Assembly: GCA_028282595.1 (NCBI GenBank)
Contig: JANQHQ010000045.1
Span: 1 to 41,039, forward strand
Direction: 5' to 3'
Length of the DNA stretch: 41,039 bases
From: Chlorobium sp.
GTDB taxonomy: Bacteria; Bacteroidota; Chlorobiia; Chlorobiales; Chlorobiaceae
Shown here piece after piece: positions 23,543 through 32,847 of this stretch. Every line of letters begins with the position of its first letter. Position 1 is the stretch's first letter. Below the pieces are notes generated by a model that was given only the letters and a program-made list of their open reading frames with translations, ran no database searches and was not told the DNA's origin. The translations under genes and the position numbers were made by a program.

Positions 23543-24562
23543 TCAGAGCCTGTCGATCAATGTCTCGGCGATCTGGACGGCGTTGGTAGCCGCACCCTTG
23601 CGGAGATTGTCCGCGACGATCCACATGTTCAGCGTCCTGGGATGCCAGAAGTCGCGGCGTATGCGGCCGGCAAAAACCTCGTCCTTCTCGTAGGAGGAGA
23701 GCGGCATGGGGTAGAGATTCTCTGAAGGATCGTCCTGCACGCTCACTCCAGGAGCACCGGCAAGCAGAGACCGGACCTCGTCGAGGTCGAACTCTTCCTC
23801 GAACTCGATGTTGAGCGCCTCGCCGTGGCCACCGTAAACCGGTATCCTGACCGTCGTGGGAGAGATGCTCAGGGTGTCGTCGCCCATGATTTTTCTGGTC
23901 TCGTTGACCATCTTCATCTCCTCCTTCGTATAACCGTTCTCCTGGAACACATCGATATGCGGCACGGCGTTGAATGCGATCTGGTGCACGTGCGCGAAGG
24001 TTTCGGGCATGTCGCCCGCCAGTTCCGCCTCGAGCGCGTCTCTTCCCGCCTTGCCCTTTCCGGTTACGGACTGATAGGTCGATACGACAACCCTGCGTAT
24101 ACGGTACTTCTCATGCAGCGGCTTGAGCACGACGACCATCTGGATGGTCGAACAGTTCGGATTGGCTATGATCTTCGCGGGCCGCCCGTCGGCACCGAAG
24201 ACGGCATCGGCATTGACTTCGGGCACGACAAGGGGAACTTCGGGGTCCATACGGAACGCCGAGGAGTTGTCGACGACCACCGCGCCGGCTTCGGCAGCAA
24301 CCGGAGCCCACTCCCTGCTCGCGCCTGCGCCGGCGGAGAACAGCGCGATATCCGCGCGGCCGAAAACCCCGGCCGACGGAACGTCCGCCGGATACCGCTC
24401 TCCCCTGAACGGGATTTCCTGTCCCCGGCTTCTCCCGGACGCCAGGGGAATGATCTCGCGAACCGGAAAATCGCGTTCCTGAAGCACCTGGAGCATGGTT
24501 CTGCCCACCAGTCCCGTGGCGCCGAGAATCGCGACGCTGTATGTCTTGTCTCTACTGCTCAT
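23543..24562 (-). CDS. asd: Aspartate-semialdehyde dehydrogenase
   Basis: This 339-residue enzyme reduces aspartyl phosphate to the semialdehyde for lysine, threonine and diaminopimelate synthesis. AILGATGLVGRTMLQVL binds NADP; the catalytic Cys is in IANPNCSTIQMVV, followed by VVSTYQSVTGKGKAG and the active-site His in TVRIPVYGGHGEALNIEFEEE. The length is standard. It ends 17 bases from the convergent hypothetical gene. Upstream is the dus gene in the same direction. Confidence 0.96.
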   Translation of the reverse strand: MSSRDKTYSVAILGATGLVGRTMLQVLQERDFPVREIIPLASGRSRGQEIPFRGERYPADVPSAGVFGRADIALFSAGAGASREWAPVAAEAGAVVVDNSSAFRMDPEVPLVVPEVNADAVFGADGRPAKIIANPNCSTIQMVVVLKPLHEKYRIRRVVVSTYQSVTGKGKAGRDALEAELAGDMPETFAHVHQIAFNAVPHIDVFQENGYTKEEMKMVNETRKIMGDDTLSISPTTVRIPVYGGHGEALNIEFEEEFDLDEVRSLLAGAPGVSVQDDPSENLYPMPLSSYEKDEVFAGRIRRDFWHPRTLNMWIVADNLRKGAATNAVQIAETLIDRL

Positions 24563-24629
24563 TCTGCACTATTGGATAAAATGTTTGCCGTATGCAACCT
24601 TGTAACGATTCATCGCCCCGCCGGCCGGA

Positions 24630-25670
24630 TCACTTCAGCACCAGCCGCCTGGAATGGTCGTTCAGAAATTCCGCGTATTCGCCGATCTTTCCCTCCCGTT
24701 CGTAGACTTCGCATTCCGACTCGTAAGCCTCCAGGATTTCGATCGCCGCACGCCAGTCGTCCTCCCTCACCAGTCTGTTCCTGACGCGCGAAACCCTGGG
24801 CATTCCCTTCAGGTAGGTCGCGTAATGCCTGCGCATCTCGAGCGTCCCGCTTTTTTCGCCCTTGTACTCGACCGAAAGGCGGAGATGCTCGATGGCGACC
24901 GCTATCCGTTCCCTGAAACCGGGCGTGCTTTTCACCGCGCCCTCGTGCAGGAGATCCCGAACCTGGGTGAACAGAAAGGGATTCCCGATGGCGCCCCGTC
25001 CGATCATGACGCCGTCGGCCCCGGTATGGCGGAACATCTCGAGGGCGTCATGCGCGGTCCAGATGTCACCGTTGGCGATCACGGGAACCACCGCCCGCTC
25101 CTTGACCCTGGCGATCCAGTCCCAGTCGGCAATCCCCCGGTACATCTCGCTTCTCGTCCGCCCGTGAACGGCCAGCGCGCCGATCCCCGCATCCTCCAGA
25201 CGCGGGACGATATCGAGAATGTTGATCGACTCGCGGTCCCACCCCAGCCGGGTTTTCACCGTGACGGGGAGATCGACCGCCCTGACGACGGCCTCCGCTA
25301 TCCGGGCCATTTTTTCAGGCTCCTTGAGCAGCGCCGCTCCGGCTCCTCTTCCTGCAACCTTTTTGACGGGACAGCCGAAATTCAGGTCGATATACGCCGG
25401 CCCTGCTTCCGCGGCGATCACGGCCGCCTCGGCCATGGCTTCGGCCGAATCCCCGAAAAGCTGGATAACGGCCGGACGCTCGCTCTCGTCGAGAAGCATC
25501 TTGCGGACGATCTTGTCGATCCCCCTCCGGAGCGCTTCCGAGCTGATGAACTCCGTGTAGACGATATCCGCGCCGAACCGCCTGCAGATCTTCCTGAACG
25601 ATCTGTCGGTCACGTCTTCCATCGGAGCCAGGATAACCGGCCGCTCTATGTCCAGCTCGCCAATCCGCAT
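24630..25670 (-). CDS. tRNA-dihydrouridine synthase (Dus family)
   Basis: This 346-residue flavoenzyme reduces uridines in tRNA. VILAPMEDVTDRSFRKICR opens the FMN barrel, and the catalytic Cys is in IDLNFGCPVKKVAGRGAGAALL. VTVKTRLGWD and VHGRTRSEMYRG bind FMN, and VIANGDIWT and GVMIGRGAIGNPFLF close the barrel. The C-terminal helical part binds tRNA. It most resembles the DusB group, but the exact uridine position is not certain. It begins 15 bases after the recA stop and is probably co-transcribed with it. Confidence 0.94.
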   Translation of the reverse strand: MRIGELDIERPVILAPMEDVTDRSFRKICRRFGADIVYTEFISSEALRRGIDKIVRKMLLDESERPAVIQLFGDSAEAMAEAAVIAAEAGPAYIDLNFGCPVKKVAGRGAGAALLKEPEKMARIAEAVVRAVDLPVTVKTRLGWDRESINILDIVPRLEDAGIGALAVHGRTRSEMYRGIADWDWIARVKERAVVPVIANGDIWTAHDALEMFRHTGADGVMIGRGAIGNPFLFTQVRDLLHEGAVKSTPGFRERIAVAIEHLRLSVEYKGEKSGTLEMRRHYATYLKGMPRVSRVRNRLVREDDWRAAIEILEAYESECEVYEREGKIGEYAEFLNDHSRRLVLK

Positions 25671-25685
25671 CGCTCTCCTTTTCGT

Positions 25686-26723
25686 TCAGGTCGTCGCCGG
25701 CGGAGCCATAACTTCCCTGACCTGCCGCCCGATGGCTCCGGCAAGCTCGGCATCCTCACGAAGCACCTTTTTAACGGCCTCACGTCCCTGACCGAGCTTT
25801 TCTTTCCCGTGGCTGAACCACGCCCCGGATTTTTTAACGATACCGAACTCGACGGCAAGATCTATCAGCTCGCCGAGAGCGGAGATCCCCTCGCCGTAGA
25901 GAATATCGAACTCCGCCGTCTTGAAGGGGGGGGCGACCTTGTTCTTGACGACTTTCACCTTCGTTCTGTTGCCGATGATCTCCGCACCGTCCTTGATCTG
26001 CGCAACCCGTCTGATCTCCAGGCGAACCGACGAATAGAACTTCAGGGCCTTGCCGCCGGTCGTGGTTTCGGGGTTGCCGTACACCACCCCGATCTTGTCG
26101 CGGAGCTGGTTGATGAAGATGGCGACGCAGCTCGACTTTGCAATCGCGCCGGTCAGCTTTCGCAACGCCTGACTCATGAGACGGGCCTGCAGGCCCATCA
26201 CGCTGTCCCCCATCTCGCCTTCAAGCTCGGCCTGCGGAACGAGGGCCGCAACCGAATCGACCACAACGATATCCACGGCCCCGCTACGCACGAGGGTTTC
26301 GACGATCGAGAGCGCCTGTTCGCCCGACTCCGGCTGGCTGATGAGCAGCGAATTGATGTCGATGCCCAACTTCTTGGCGTACCCCTGGTCGAACGCGTGC
26401 TCGGCGTCGACGATGGCGGCGATCCCGCCGGCTTTCTGGGCTTCCGCGACGGCGTGCAGGGCGAGCGTCGTTTTCCCCGAAGACTCCGGTCCGTATATTT
26501 CGGTCACGCGGCCTTTGGGAAACCCGCCGACCCCCAGAGCGAAATCAAGCGTGATCGAGCCGGTGGAAACCACCTGCACCGGCATCACCGCGCCGTTGTC
26601 GCCGAGACGCATGATCGCCCCCTTGCCGAACTGTTTCTCGAGTGTCTCCACGGCAAGGTTCAACTGCTTCAGCCTGGCGGGGTCGATCTCCTTTTTCACC
26701 TGCTCCGTTTTTTTTGTTTCCAT
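25686..26723 (-). CDS. recA: Recombinase A
   Basis: This 345-residue recombinase polymerises on single-stranded DNA and drives homologous pairing and the SOS response. Its features are Walker A GPESSGKTTLALH, Walker B region IVVVDSVAALVPQAELEGEMGD, loop L1-L2 region with QALRKLTGAIAKS and NPETTTGGKALKFYSS. METKKTEQ at 26723 gives the normal length; the frame continues to 26789 with sequence unlike RecA. No SOS operator was found upstream by eye. It lies between the epimerase gene and dus, all on the minus strand. Confidence 0.98.
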   Translation of the reverse strand: METKKTEQVKKEIDPARLKQLNLAVETLEKQFGKGAIMRLGDNGAVMPVQVVSTGSITLDFALGVGGFPKGRVTEIYGPESSGKTTLALHAVAEAQKAGGIAAIVDAEHAFDQGYAKKLGIDINSLLISQPESGEQALSIVETLVRSGAVDIVVVDSVAALVPQAELEGEMGDSVMGLQARLMSQALRKLTGAIAKSSCVAIFINQLRDKIGVVYGNPETTTGGKALKFYSSVRLEIRRVAQIKDGAEIIGNRTKVKVVKNKVAPPFKTAEFDILYGEGISALGELIDLAVEFGIVKKSGAWFSHGKEKLGQGREAVKKVLREDAELAGAIGRQVREVMAPPATT

Positions 26724-26833
26724 GGGTTTTCTCTCTGCTTTCCGGAATGCTTGCGGTTTCCCGCTCTCTCGCCCCTGCCGCTCCGGCACCGGTCAGGAGA
26801 ATCTTTTTCCGATATTCGTTCCCTCTCTCCGGC

Positions 26834-27898
26834 TCAGGAAAGAGCATCCGCGGCTCGTCCATCGCAGCATGCGGTGATCGACATAATGCTCTCGCGGACG
26901 GAGCGATAGGCCATGCCGAGCCTTCCTATCGATTTCGCGTTTGAATAGTAGAGTTTTTTCCGGGCGAGACGCATGCCTTCAAGGCTTATGTGGCTCCTCC
27001 TGCCCGTCACCAGGGAAAAGAGTTCGCCGCCCGCTCCGGCAAGGACACCGAGCGATCGCCCTGCCTGGAAGACGCGGCGCGGTGCGCTGCCTGGAAGCCC
27101 GCGGATCATGTCGAACAGCTCCCTGTAGGACACGTTGCCGGAAACAATGATATAACGCTCTCCGCATCCGCCCTTCTCCCACGCCTCCAGATGGGCGCGC
27201 GCGGCGTCACGGATATCGACGAAGCTCAGGCCGCCGGACGGATGGAGCGGTATCCTGCCCCGATAGATCCCGTCGATCGTTTCGGTCGCACTGTTCGAGA
27301 CCGGAAAAGCCTCCCCACCCTTGCCGATAACCACCCCCGGATTCACCATCACCACGTCGAGGCCCTCGGCTACGCCCCGCCGGGCTTCCATTTCTGCAAG
27401 GCGTTTCGACTCCATGTAGGAAATCCCGTGCTGCCAGTCACAGAATGCCGTATCCTCGTCCGCCGGTTCCCCGTCCCCCCTCACGCCCACGGCCGCGACC
27501 GAACTGGTATGAACCATCCGCCTGACCCCGGCTTCAAGGCAGGCGTTGACGATGTTGCCCGTTCCCGTCACGTTGACGTCGTAGAGCCGGTGCCGGTGAT
27601 TCCAGGTGTAGGCGACAAGCCCGCCGCAGTGAAAGACCGTGTCGACGGACGCGCACGCCTCCCTCAGGGAAACGGGATTCATCAGGTCGCCGCGGACGAA
27701 CTGTACGGGAACTCCCTCCAGCACGGACCGGTCCGACGCTTCCCGGACGAGGGCGCGGATGCCGACGGCGTCGCCGCATCTCTCTCGCAGCGCCCGGACG
27801 ATCTGTGACCCGATGTAGCCTGTCGCGCCGGTAACCAGCACGACCTGTTGTGTCCGATTCAAACGTTCTCTTGTTACAGCGTTTCCGGGCTCATTCAC
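26834..27898 (-). CDS. NAD-dependent epimerase/dehydratase (extended SDR)
   Basis: This 354-residue Rossmann-fold protein has the nucleotide site VVLVTGATGYIGSQIVRAL (residues 19-37). DVNVTGTGNIVNACLEAGV and HTSSVAAVG (catalytic Ser) follow, and SYMESKRLAE has the Tyr-x3-Lys. The shape is close to dihydroflavonol-reductase-like and hopanoid-associated (HpnA-type) sugar epimerases. The substrate is unknown. The 110 bases between this gene and recA contain no gene. The start TTG/ATG choice is not critical; ATG 27898 gives a short basic leader before the Rossmann fold. Confidence 0.85.
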   Translation of the reverse strand: MNEPGNAVTRERLNRTQQVVLVTGATGYIGSQIVRALRERCGDAVGIRALVREASDRSVLEGVPVQFVRGDLMNPVSLREACASVDTVFHCGGLVAYTWNHRHRLYDVNVTGTGNIVNACLEAGVRRMVHTSSVAAVGVRGDGEPADEDTAFCDWQHGISYMESKRLAEMEARRGVAEGLDVVMVNPGVVIGKGGEAFPVSNSATETIDGIYRGRIPLHPSGGLSFVDIRDAARAHLEAWEKGGCGERYIIVSGNVSYRELFDMIRGLPGSAPRRVFQAGRSLGVLAGAGGELFSLVTGRRSHISLEGMRLARKKLYYSNAKSIGRLGMAYRSVRESIMSITACCDGRAADALS

Positions 27899-27982
27899 CC
27901 CCTGTTCACAATAATAAGAATAAAAATTACATTGCTTTCAAATGCAACCCCGGGCATTTCGTAAAAGTTTGACGAGAGAGCC

Positions 27983-29287
27983 ATGCGCCTACAGGACAAC
28001 ACAATCGCCTTTTCCACCGGACCGGCATGCGAGGAACTCCTGCCGAACGGGCTTCGGGTGTTCAGCAACCACGTTCCACACGTGCGGAGCGTAACGATAG
28101 GGGTATGGATCAATGCCGGCTCGAGGGAGGATCCGGAGGAGTTGACAGGCCTCGCCCATTTTCTGGAACATGCGGTTTTCAAGGGCACGCGTTCGAGGGA
28201 CTATCTGGAAATCGCACGCTGCATCGAGGCGGTCGGAGGCTACATAGACGCCTATACAACAAAGGAAAACACCTGCCTCTACATCCGTTGCCTCAGGGAA
28301 CATGCAGCACTCGCCTTCGACCTGCTTGCCGAGCTTACCGGCTCGCCGGTCTTTCCGGACGAGGAGATCGAAAAGGAGAAAGAGGTTGTTATCGAGGAGA
28401 TCCACAGTATCGACGACACTCCGGAAGAGCTGATCTTCGACCGCTTCGACGCGCTGGCCTTTCCCCGTCATCCGCTCGGTCCCGCGATTCTCGGCACGGA
28501 AGAAGCCGTGGACGACATAACTCCCGCAGATCTCCGCAGGTTCATGAACCTGCACTACGTCACGGACAACATGCTCGTCACGGCCGTCGGAAACATGACG
28601 CACGACGAGGTGATGCGTTACGCCGACCGTTCTTTTTCCGGCTTCCGCCGCGGGGAGAACGCCCGAGGCGCCGCCCGCGGCTTTTCCCCGCACGACTACA
28701 GCCCCTTTGCCGCGCGTGAGAAGCAGCCCTTTTCCCAGACACACATTCTTTACGGCCTCGCGGTTCCTCGCGACGACGCTTTCTTCTACAGTCTGATGCT
28801 GCTCAACACCATTCTCAGCGGAGGCATGAGCTCCCGACTCAACATCGCGCTCAGGGAAAAGGAGGCGCTCGCCTATACCGCATATTCGTCGCTCACCCTG
28901 TTCGACGACGTCACACTGTTCAATATCTATGCCGGAACCGACCCGGACAACGCCGTCAAAGCGATCTCCATCATCGAACGCCTGTTCGATGCCCGCAACC
29001 TTTCCACGATAACGGAAGACGAGCTGCGTGCGGCGAAAAACAAACTGCAAAGCGCCCTTGTCCTGGGCATGGAAAAAATGACGAGACGCATGTCGAAGGC
29101 CGCCAGGGACATCTTCTATTTCGGCCGCCACATCGAAACCGAGGAAAAGATCGCCGGCATCGAGAACCTTACCGTTCCGGACACAGCCCGGGCGGCGGCA
29201 TATCTCCGCCGGCACGCCGGCCAATCCCTGCTGATCTACGAACCGGACGGCGAGGGGGAAGATCGCGATACACGAGCCGTTTCCTGA
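27983..29287 (+). CDS. M16 family (pitrilysin-type) zinc peptidase
   Basis: This 434-residue metallopeptidase of the processing-peptidase-like group bears the inverted zinc motif HFLEHAVFKGT (HXXEH) and the distal Glu in EIEKEKEVVIEEIHSIDDTPEE. Its C-terminal half (SSRLNIALREKEALAYTAYS, with the substrate-binding RxxY-like site) is the inactive-domain partner, so one polypeptide carries both halves. It probably degrades or processes unfolded peptides in the cytoplasm or periplasm; no signal peptide is visible. The start ATG 27983 follows GAGAG. The divergent SDR gene begins 85 bases upstream. Confidence 0.93.
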   Translation: MRLQDNTIAFSTGPACEELLPNGLRVFSNHVPHVRSVTIGVWINAGSREDPEELTGLAHFLEHAVFKGTRSRDYLEIARCIEAVGGYIDAYTTKENTCLYIRCLREHAALAFDLLAELTGSPVFPDEEIEKEKEVVIEEIHSIDDTPEELIFDRFDALAFPRHPLGPAILGTEEAVDDITPADLRRFMNLHYVTDNMLVTAVGNMTHDEVMRYADRSFSGFRRGENARGAARGFSPHDYSPFAAREKQPFSQTHILYGLAVPRDDAFFYSLMLLNTILSGGMSSRLNIALREKEALAYTAYSSLTLFDDVTLFNIYAGTDPDNAVKAISIIERLFDARNLSTITEDELRAAKNKLQSALVLGMEKMTRRMSKAARDIFYFGRHIETEEKIAGIENLTVPDTARAAAYLRRHAGQSLLIYEPDGEGEDRDTRAVS

Positions 29288-29364
29288 AATCGGAAAAAAG
29301 TCGTATCATTAAGACTTTTATTTCAGAGTGTTTTTTATCATCAACATAGCGACAGCACAACGCC

Positions 29365-30648
29365 TTGCAAAAGCACATACACAACGTCAGCGAAACGGAG
29401 CAGAAGCTGGAGATCGTTCTCACAGCCGAAGAGTTCAAACCGGAGCTCGATCTCGAAACGGAAAACACGAGACAGAATATCCAGCTCAAGGGTTTCCGGA
29501 AAGGCCGCGTTCCGGCCGGAATGGTAAAAAAACTGGTCGGCCCGGCAATCGAGGCAACCGTTGCCGAACGGCTCGCGTCGAAATATTTCGGCGAAATCGC
29601 CGAAGCGGACAGCATCAAGCCGGCGAGCCGCGCCGAACTCGAGGAGTTCTCGTTTGACGACGACCGGCTGACCATCACCCTCTCTTACGAAATTCACCCC
29701 GAGTTCGATATCGAGGACTACAGCGGCTACTCCTTTGTCCAGGACATCTACGCGGTCGGCGACGACGATGTCGGCCGGGAAATCGATCTGATCCTCAAGG
29801 GACACGGCACCATGGTCCCCGCCAGCGCCCCTGCCGGTGAAAAGGATACCGTTATCGCCGACGTAACGAAACTCGACGCTTCCGGCCAGGTCCTGGAAGA
29901 CCAGAAAACCGAAAACCACCACTTCAACCTCGAATACCTGCCGGAGGACAATCCGTTCCGCACCTCTCTCACCGGCTGCAAACCCGGAGAAACCGTAACG
30001 ATCGATATCGAGGCGAAAGAGGAAGGCGAGGAATCGTACCGCTACGAAGTAGCCGTCAAGGACGTCAAAACACTCGAACTGCCGGAACTCACCGACGAAC
30101 TGGTCAAGGAGATCACCCAGCAGAAATTCGACACGGTCGATGCGTTCCGCCAGGACGTCCGCCAGCAGCTCGAAGAGCATTTCAGCCACAAGTCGGAACA
30201 GGATCTTCTCGAAACGATCTCCTCGAAACTGATCGAGGAAAATCCCGTACCGACCCCTTCGGCCATGGTCGACTCGTTCGAAAACATGCTGCTTGAAAAC
30301 GCCAAACGCCAGATGGGCGGCAAGTTTCCCGCCGGGATGGACGAACAGGAACTGCGCGCCTCCCTTCGCCCGAACGCCGAAAAACACGCCCGGTGGATGC
30401 TGATCAGCCAGAAAATCGCGGAACAGAACGATCTGGAAGTCACCGATGACGACATACAGGCGTTCGCCGAAAAAGAGGCCGCAAAAAATCCTGAAGTCAA
30501 GGCCGAAGACCTGGTCAAAACCTACAAATCGACAGAGTTCCGGGACTACGTCACGGATACGATCCTCAAGGACAAGATTTACGGCATCATCCGGTCGAAA
30601 GTCGCCATCAACGGCGAGCAGAAACCGCTTCCCGAGCACGGCGGATAA
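29365..30648 (+). CDS. tig: Trigger factor
   Basis: This 427-residue ribosome-associated chaperone has PPIase activity. The ribosome-binding signature is QLKGFRKGRVPAGMVKK (the GFRxGxxP motif), the PPIase domain lies in the middle (GEKDTVIADVTKLDASG to TVTIDIEAKEEGEE), and a long helical C-terminal part begins near FDTVDAFRQDVRQQLEEHF. The start is TTG 29365; no ATG in frame would keep the N-terminal strand (HIHNVSETEQKLEIVL). No clear Shine-Dalgarno is present. The convergent nadC gene ends 33 bases beyond its stop. Confidence 0.95.
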   Translation: MQKHIHNVSETEQKLEIVLTAEEFKPELDLETENTRQNIQLKGFRKGRVPAGMVKKLVGPAIEATVAERLASKYFGEIAEADSIKPASRAELEEFSFDDDRLTITLSYEIHPEFDIEDYSGYSFVQDIYAVGDDDVGREIDLILKGHGTMVPASAPAGEKDTVIADVTKLDASGQVLEDQKTENHHFNLEYLPEDNPFRTSLTGCKPGETVTIDIEAKEEGEESYRYEVAVKDVKTLELPELTDELVKEITQQKFDTVDAFRQDVRQQLEEHFSHKSEQDLLETISSKLIEENPVPTPSAMVDSFENMLLENAKRQMGGKFPAGMDEQELRASLRPNAEKHARWMLISQKIAEQNDLEVTDDDIQAFAEKEAAKNPEVKAEDLVKTYKSTEFRDYVTDTILKDKIYGIIRSKVAINGEQKPLPEHGG

Positions 30649-30681
30649 CTCCCGCCGTGGGCATAACGGCTTCCATCCGGA

Positions 30682-31560
30682 TCAGTCGAAGCGGATCGTC
30701 ATCGAAAGATCGAGGGCTGTAACGGTATGCGTCAGCTCTCCGACCGAAATAAAGTCGACTCCCGTTTCCGCGATAGCCGCGACGTTGTGCAGCCCCACGT
30801 TCCCCGAAGCCTCGACTTCCACTTTCGGCGAATGCTCTCTGGCAAGAGCGACCGCCGAAGCAAGCCCCTCGACGGAAAAATTATCGAGAAGCACGATATC
30901 GAGCCCCGCGCCGAGAGCCGAACGCAGCTCATCGAGTGAACGCACCTCGACCTCTATTTTCACCGTAACTCCTCGCCTGGCAAGATAGCATTGCGCGCGT
31001 TCGATCGCCTGCGCGACGCCTCCGGAGGCGTCGATATGGTTGTCCTTGATCAGCACGAGATCGAACAACCCGAAACGGTGGTTCCGGCCCCCGCCGATCC
31101 TGACGGCTTCCTTGTCGAAATACCTGAGCCCCGGAGCGGTTTTTCTCGTATCGAGAATTTTTGCTTCGGTATGCGAAATTTTTTCGGCGAACGCCCTGGT
31201 GCGCGTTGCGATTCCCGACATCCGCTGCATGAAGTTCAGCGCCGTCCGCTCGGCGACAAGCAGCGAAGCCATGCCGCCGCAAACCTCGAGCACCGTGTCC
31301 CCGGCAGTCACCTTCTCGCCGTCACCGACAACCGGGGTAACGGAAACTCCCGGATCGATCCCCCGGAAAACCTGTTCGACCACAGCAATGCCGGCAATGA
31401 CGCCCGGAGCCTTGGCGCGAATGACGCCGCAACCGGTCTGGCCGGGATCGATCGTTGCAAGCGTCGTAAGATCGCCGTCGTAACGATCTTCCTCGAGCGC
31501 CTGCATGATGGCCCGCGCCCGGCACATCGCAAAAAAATCCTGAAAATCTCTCTCTTTCAT
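30682..31560 (-). CDS. nadC: Nicotinate-nucleotide diphosphorylase (carboxylating)
   Basis: This 292-residue enzyme converts quinolinate and PRPP to nicotinate mononucleotide in NAD synthesis. ALEEDRYDGDLTT, ERTALNFMQRMSGIATRT, ILDTRKTAPGLRYFDKEAVRIGGG and NHRFGLFDLVLIKDNHI are diagnostic; the barrel ends with EVEASGNVGLHNVAAIAETGVDFISVG. The length is typical. Its start lies 15 bases from repeat copy G, so the repeat occupies its promoter region. No other NAD gene is adjacent. Confidence 0.97.
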   Translation of the reverse strand: MKERDFQDFFAMCRARAIMQALEEDRYDGDLTTLATIDPGQTGCGVIRAKAPGVIAGIAVVEQVFRGIDPGVSVTPVVGDGEKVTAGDTVLEVCGGMASLLVAERTALNFMQRMSGIATRTRAFAEKISHTEAKILDTRKTAPGLRYFDKEAVRIGGGRNHRFGLFDLVLIKDNHIDASGGVAQAIERAQCYLARRGVTVKIEVEVRSLDELRSALGAGLDIVLLDNFSVEGLASAVALAREHSPKVEVEASGNVGLHNVAAIAETGVDFISVGELTHTVTALDLSMTIRFD

Positions 31561-31575
31561 GACCTGGATGATACC

Positions 31576-31716
31576 CGGGCACCTCTACAAAGTGTCATGA
31601 GCGACCAAAGAGCGAGACGGACGGTGCTCCGACAGTATCGGGATAAACTTCGAAACCGGAATCCCGACTTGTCGGGACAACAGAGCAATTCGGGTGGGTG
31701 ATACGTAGAGGTACCC
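31576..31716 (-). repeat. MITE-like repeat, copy G
   Basis: Ends CGGGCACCTCTAC (31576-31588) and GTAGAGGTACCCG (31704-31716) form a 13-bp inverted terminal repeat with one mismatch. The interior (TCATGAGCG, GATAAACTTCGAAACCGG, and the hairpin TCCCGACTTGTCGGGA) is the scaffold of copy A inverted, with partial cassettes. It fills about half of the divergent nadC-folB spacer (31561-31825), so it sits within the promoter region of both genes. Confidence 0.85.
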
Positions 31717-31825
31717 GCTTGCATTGCAAATTGTTTTGCGAACCCTTTCGCTAATCGTTAAAATACTATTTTAGGCGTGAGTTATCCTAAAAGGAACGAC
31801 GCCGGCAAGAAGAACGCAGCAACCA

Positions 31826-32206
31826 ATGAGCTTCTCCACCGACCACTCCTGCGTCCGCCTCGTCAACCTTACCTTTTACGCCCACCACGGCGTGCACAGG
31901 GAGGAACATTTCGTGGGAGCGAAATACGAGGTGGATGCGGAAATGCACCTGGACTACCGGGAAGCGGCCCGAAAGGACGATATCCGGAACACGATAGATT
32001 ACCGGTTCGTCTACGAAAAGATCAGGACCGTGCTCACGCAGAAAAAATACTACCTCATCGAGGCGGTAGCCTATACCATCGCAACGGAGCTTCTGGCGTC
32101 GCACCACACTCTCGAAGAGATCACCGTCAGGGTCCGGAAACGCAATCCTCCGATCGGAGGCGTCTGCGACTACGCCGAAGCCGTCTACACGGCTAAAAAA
32201 CCCTGA
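31826..32206 (+). CDS. folB: Dihydroneopterin aldolase
   Basis: This 126-residue aldolase of the T-fold family cleaves dihydroneopterin in folate synthesis. RLVNLTFYAHHGVHREEHFVGAK carries the conserved residues, NTIDYRFVYEKI follows, and Glu in the YYLIEAVAYTIA segment and VRVRKRNPPIGG complete the active site. It is followed 13 bases later by folK; the pair is a common arrangement. The upstream divergent spacer (31717-31825) contains no gene. Confidence 0.93.
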   Translation: MSFSTDHSCVRLVNLTFYAHHGVHREEHFVGAKYEVDAEMHLDYREAARKDDIRNTIDYRFVYEKIRTVLTQKKYYLIEAVAYTIATELLASHHTLEEITVRVRKRNPPIGGVCDYAEAVYTAKKP

Positions 32207-32219
32207 GGACCGACGCTCC

Positions 32220-32738
32220 ATGCATTCCGCACAATCTCTCCATACGGTCTTTCTCGGCGCCGGATCGAACATCGGAGAGAGACACCGGAACCTCGCCCGG
32301 GCGTGTCGCATGCTCGACGGTCTTCCGGGGACGGCAGTAGCGGCCGTCTCCCCCGCCTACCTTTCCGAACCGGTCGGCCATACCGATCAGGAGTGGTTCT
32401 GCAACGCGGTTTTCCGCCTCGAAACGGAGCTCTCCCCCGAAGCGCTGCTCGACACCTGCAAACGTGTCGAACGCTCTCTCGGAAGGCCGCCCGACCATCC
32501 CAGATGGGGCCCGAGAGTCATCGATCTCGACATTCTCCTCTACGACGATCTTGTCCTGCGCACGGACGCTCTTGCAATTCCCCATCGGGAGATGCACAAA
32601 AGAAAATTCGTGCTGATGCCGCTGCTCGATCTTGCCGACCCGGTCCACCCCGGCCGGCTAAAAAGTGCCCGCACGCTGTTGGAAGAGTGCGGGGACTCGT
32701 CGCGCATCGTCCGGAGTGAACGAGACATCGAGTGCTGA
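32220..32738 (+). CDS. folK: 2-amino-4-hydroxy-6-hydroxymethyldihydropteridine pyrophosphokinase
   Basis: This 172-residue kinase transfers pyrophosphate from ATP to the pterin formed by FolB. VFLGAGSNIGERHRNL is the start signature, NAVFRLETELSPEALL follows, and RWGPRVIDLDILLYDD contains the two metal aspartates. HREMHKRKFVLMPLLDL is the closing loop. The ribosome site TGAGGA lies about 10 bases before ATG 32220, just at the folB stop, implying co-translation. Confidence 0.96.
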   Translation: MHSAQSLHTVFLGAGSNIGERHRNLARACRMLDGLPGTAVAAVSPAYLSEPVGHTDQEWFCNAVFRLETELSPEALLDTCKRVERSLGRPPDHPRWGPRVIDLDILLYDDLVLRTDALAIPHREMHKRKFVLMPLLDLADPVHPGRLKSARTLLEECGDSSRIVRSERDIEC

Positions 32739-32783
32739 AACAGGAAAGGGGGCTTCGCCGTGGTTCGGAACTCCAAAAGAAAA

Positions 32784-32805
32784 GACCCCGGATCACGGGG
32801 CCTTT
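32784..32805 (+). terminator. Possible intrinsic terminator after folK
   Basis: The hairpin ACCCCG/CGGGG with loop GATCA is followed by CCTTT, only three T, so it may be weak. It lies about 45 bases past the folK stop and before repeat copy H. Confidence 0.45.
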
Positions 32806-32847
32806 ACGATGAATGGTCGTCCCTCTGCCGGAACACCGGGAACAGTC

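Noticed and set aside
24654..26909. A 751-codon open frame opposite dus and recA
   Set aside because: It is the antisense shadow of two certain genes. Its length reflects GC bias, not selection.
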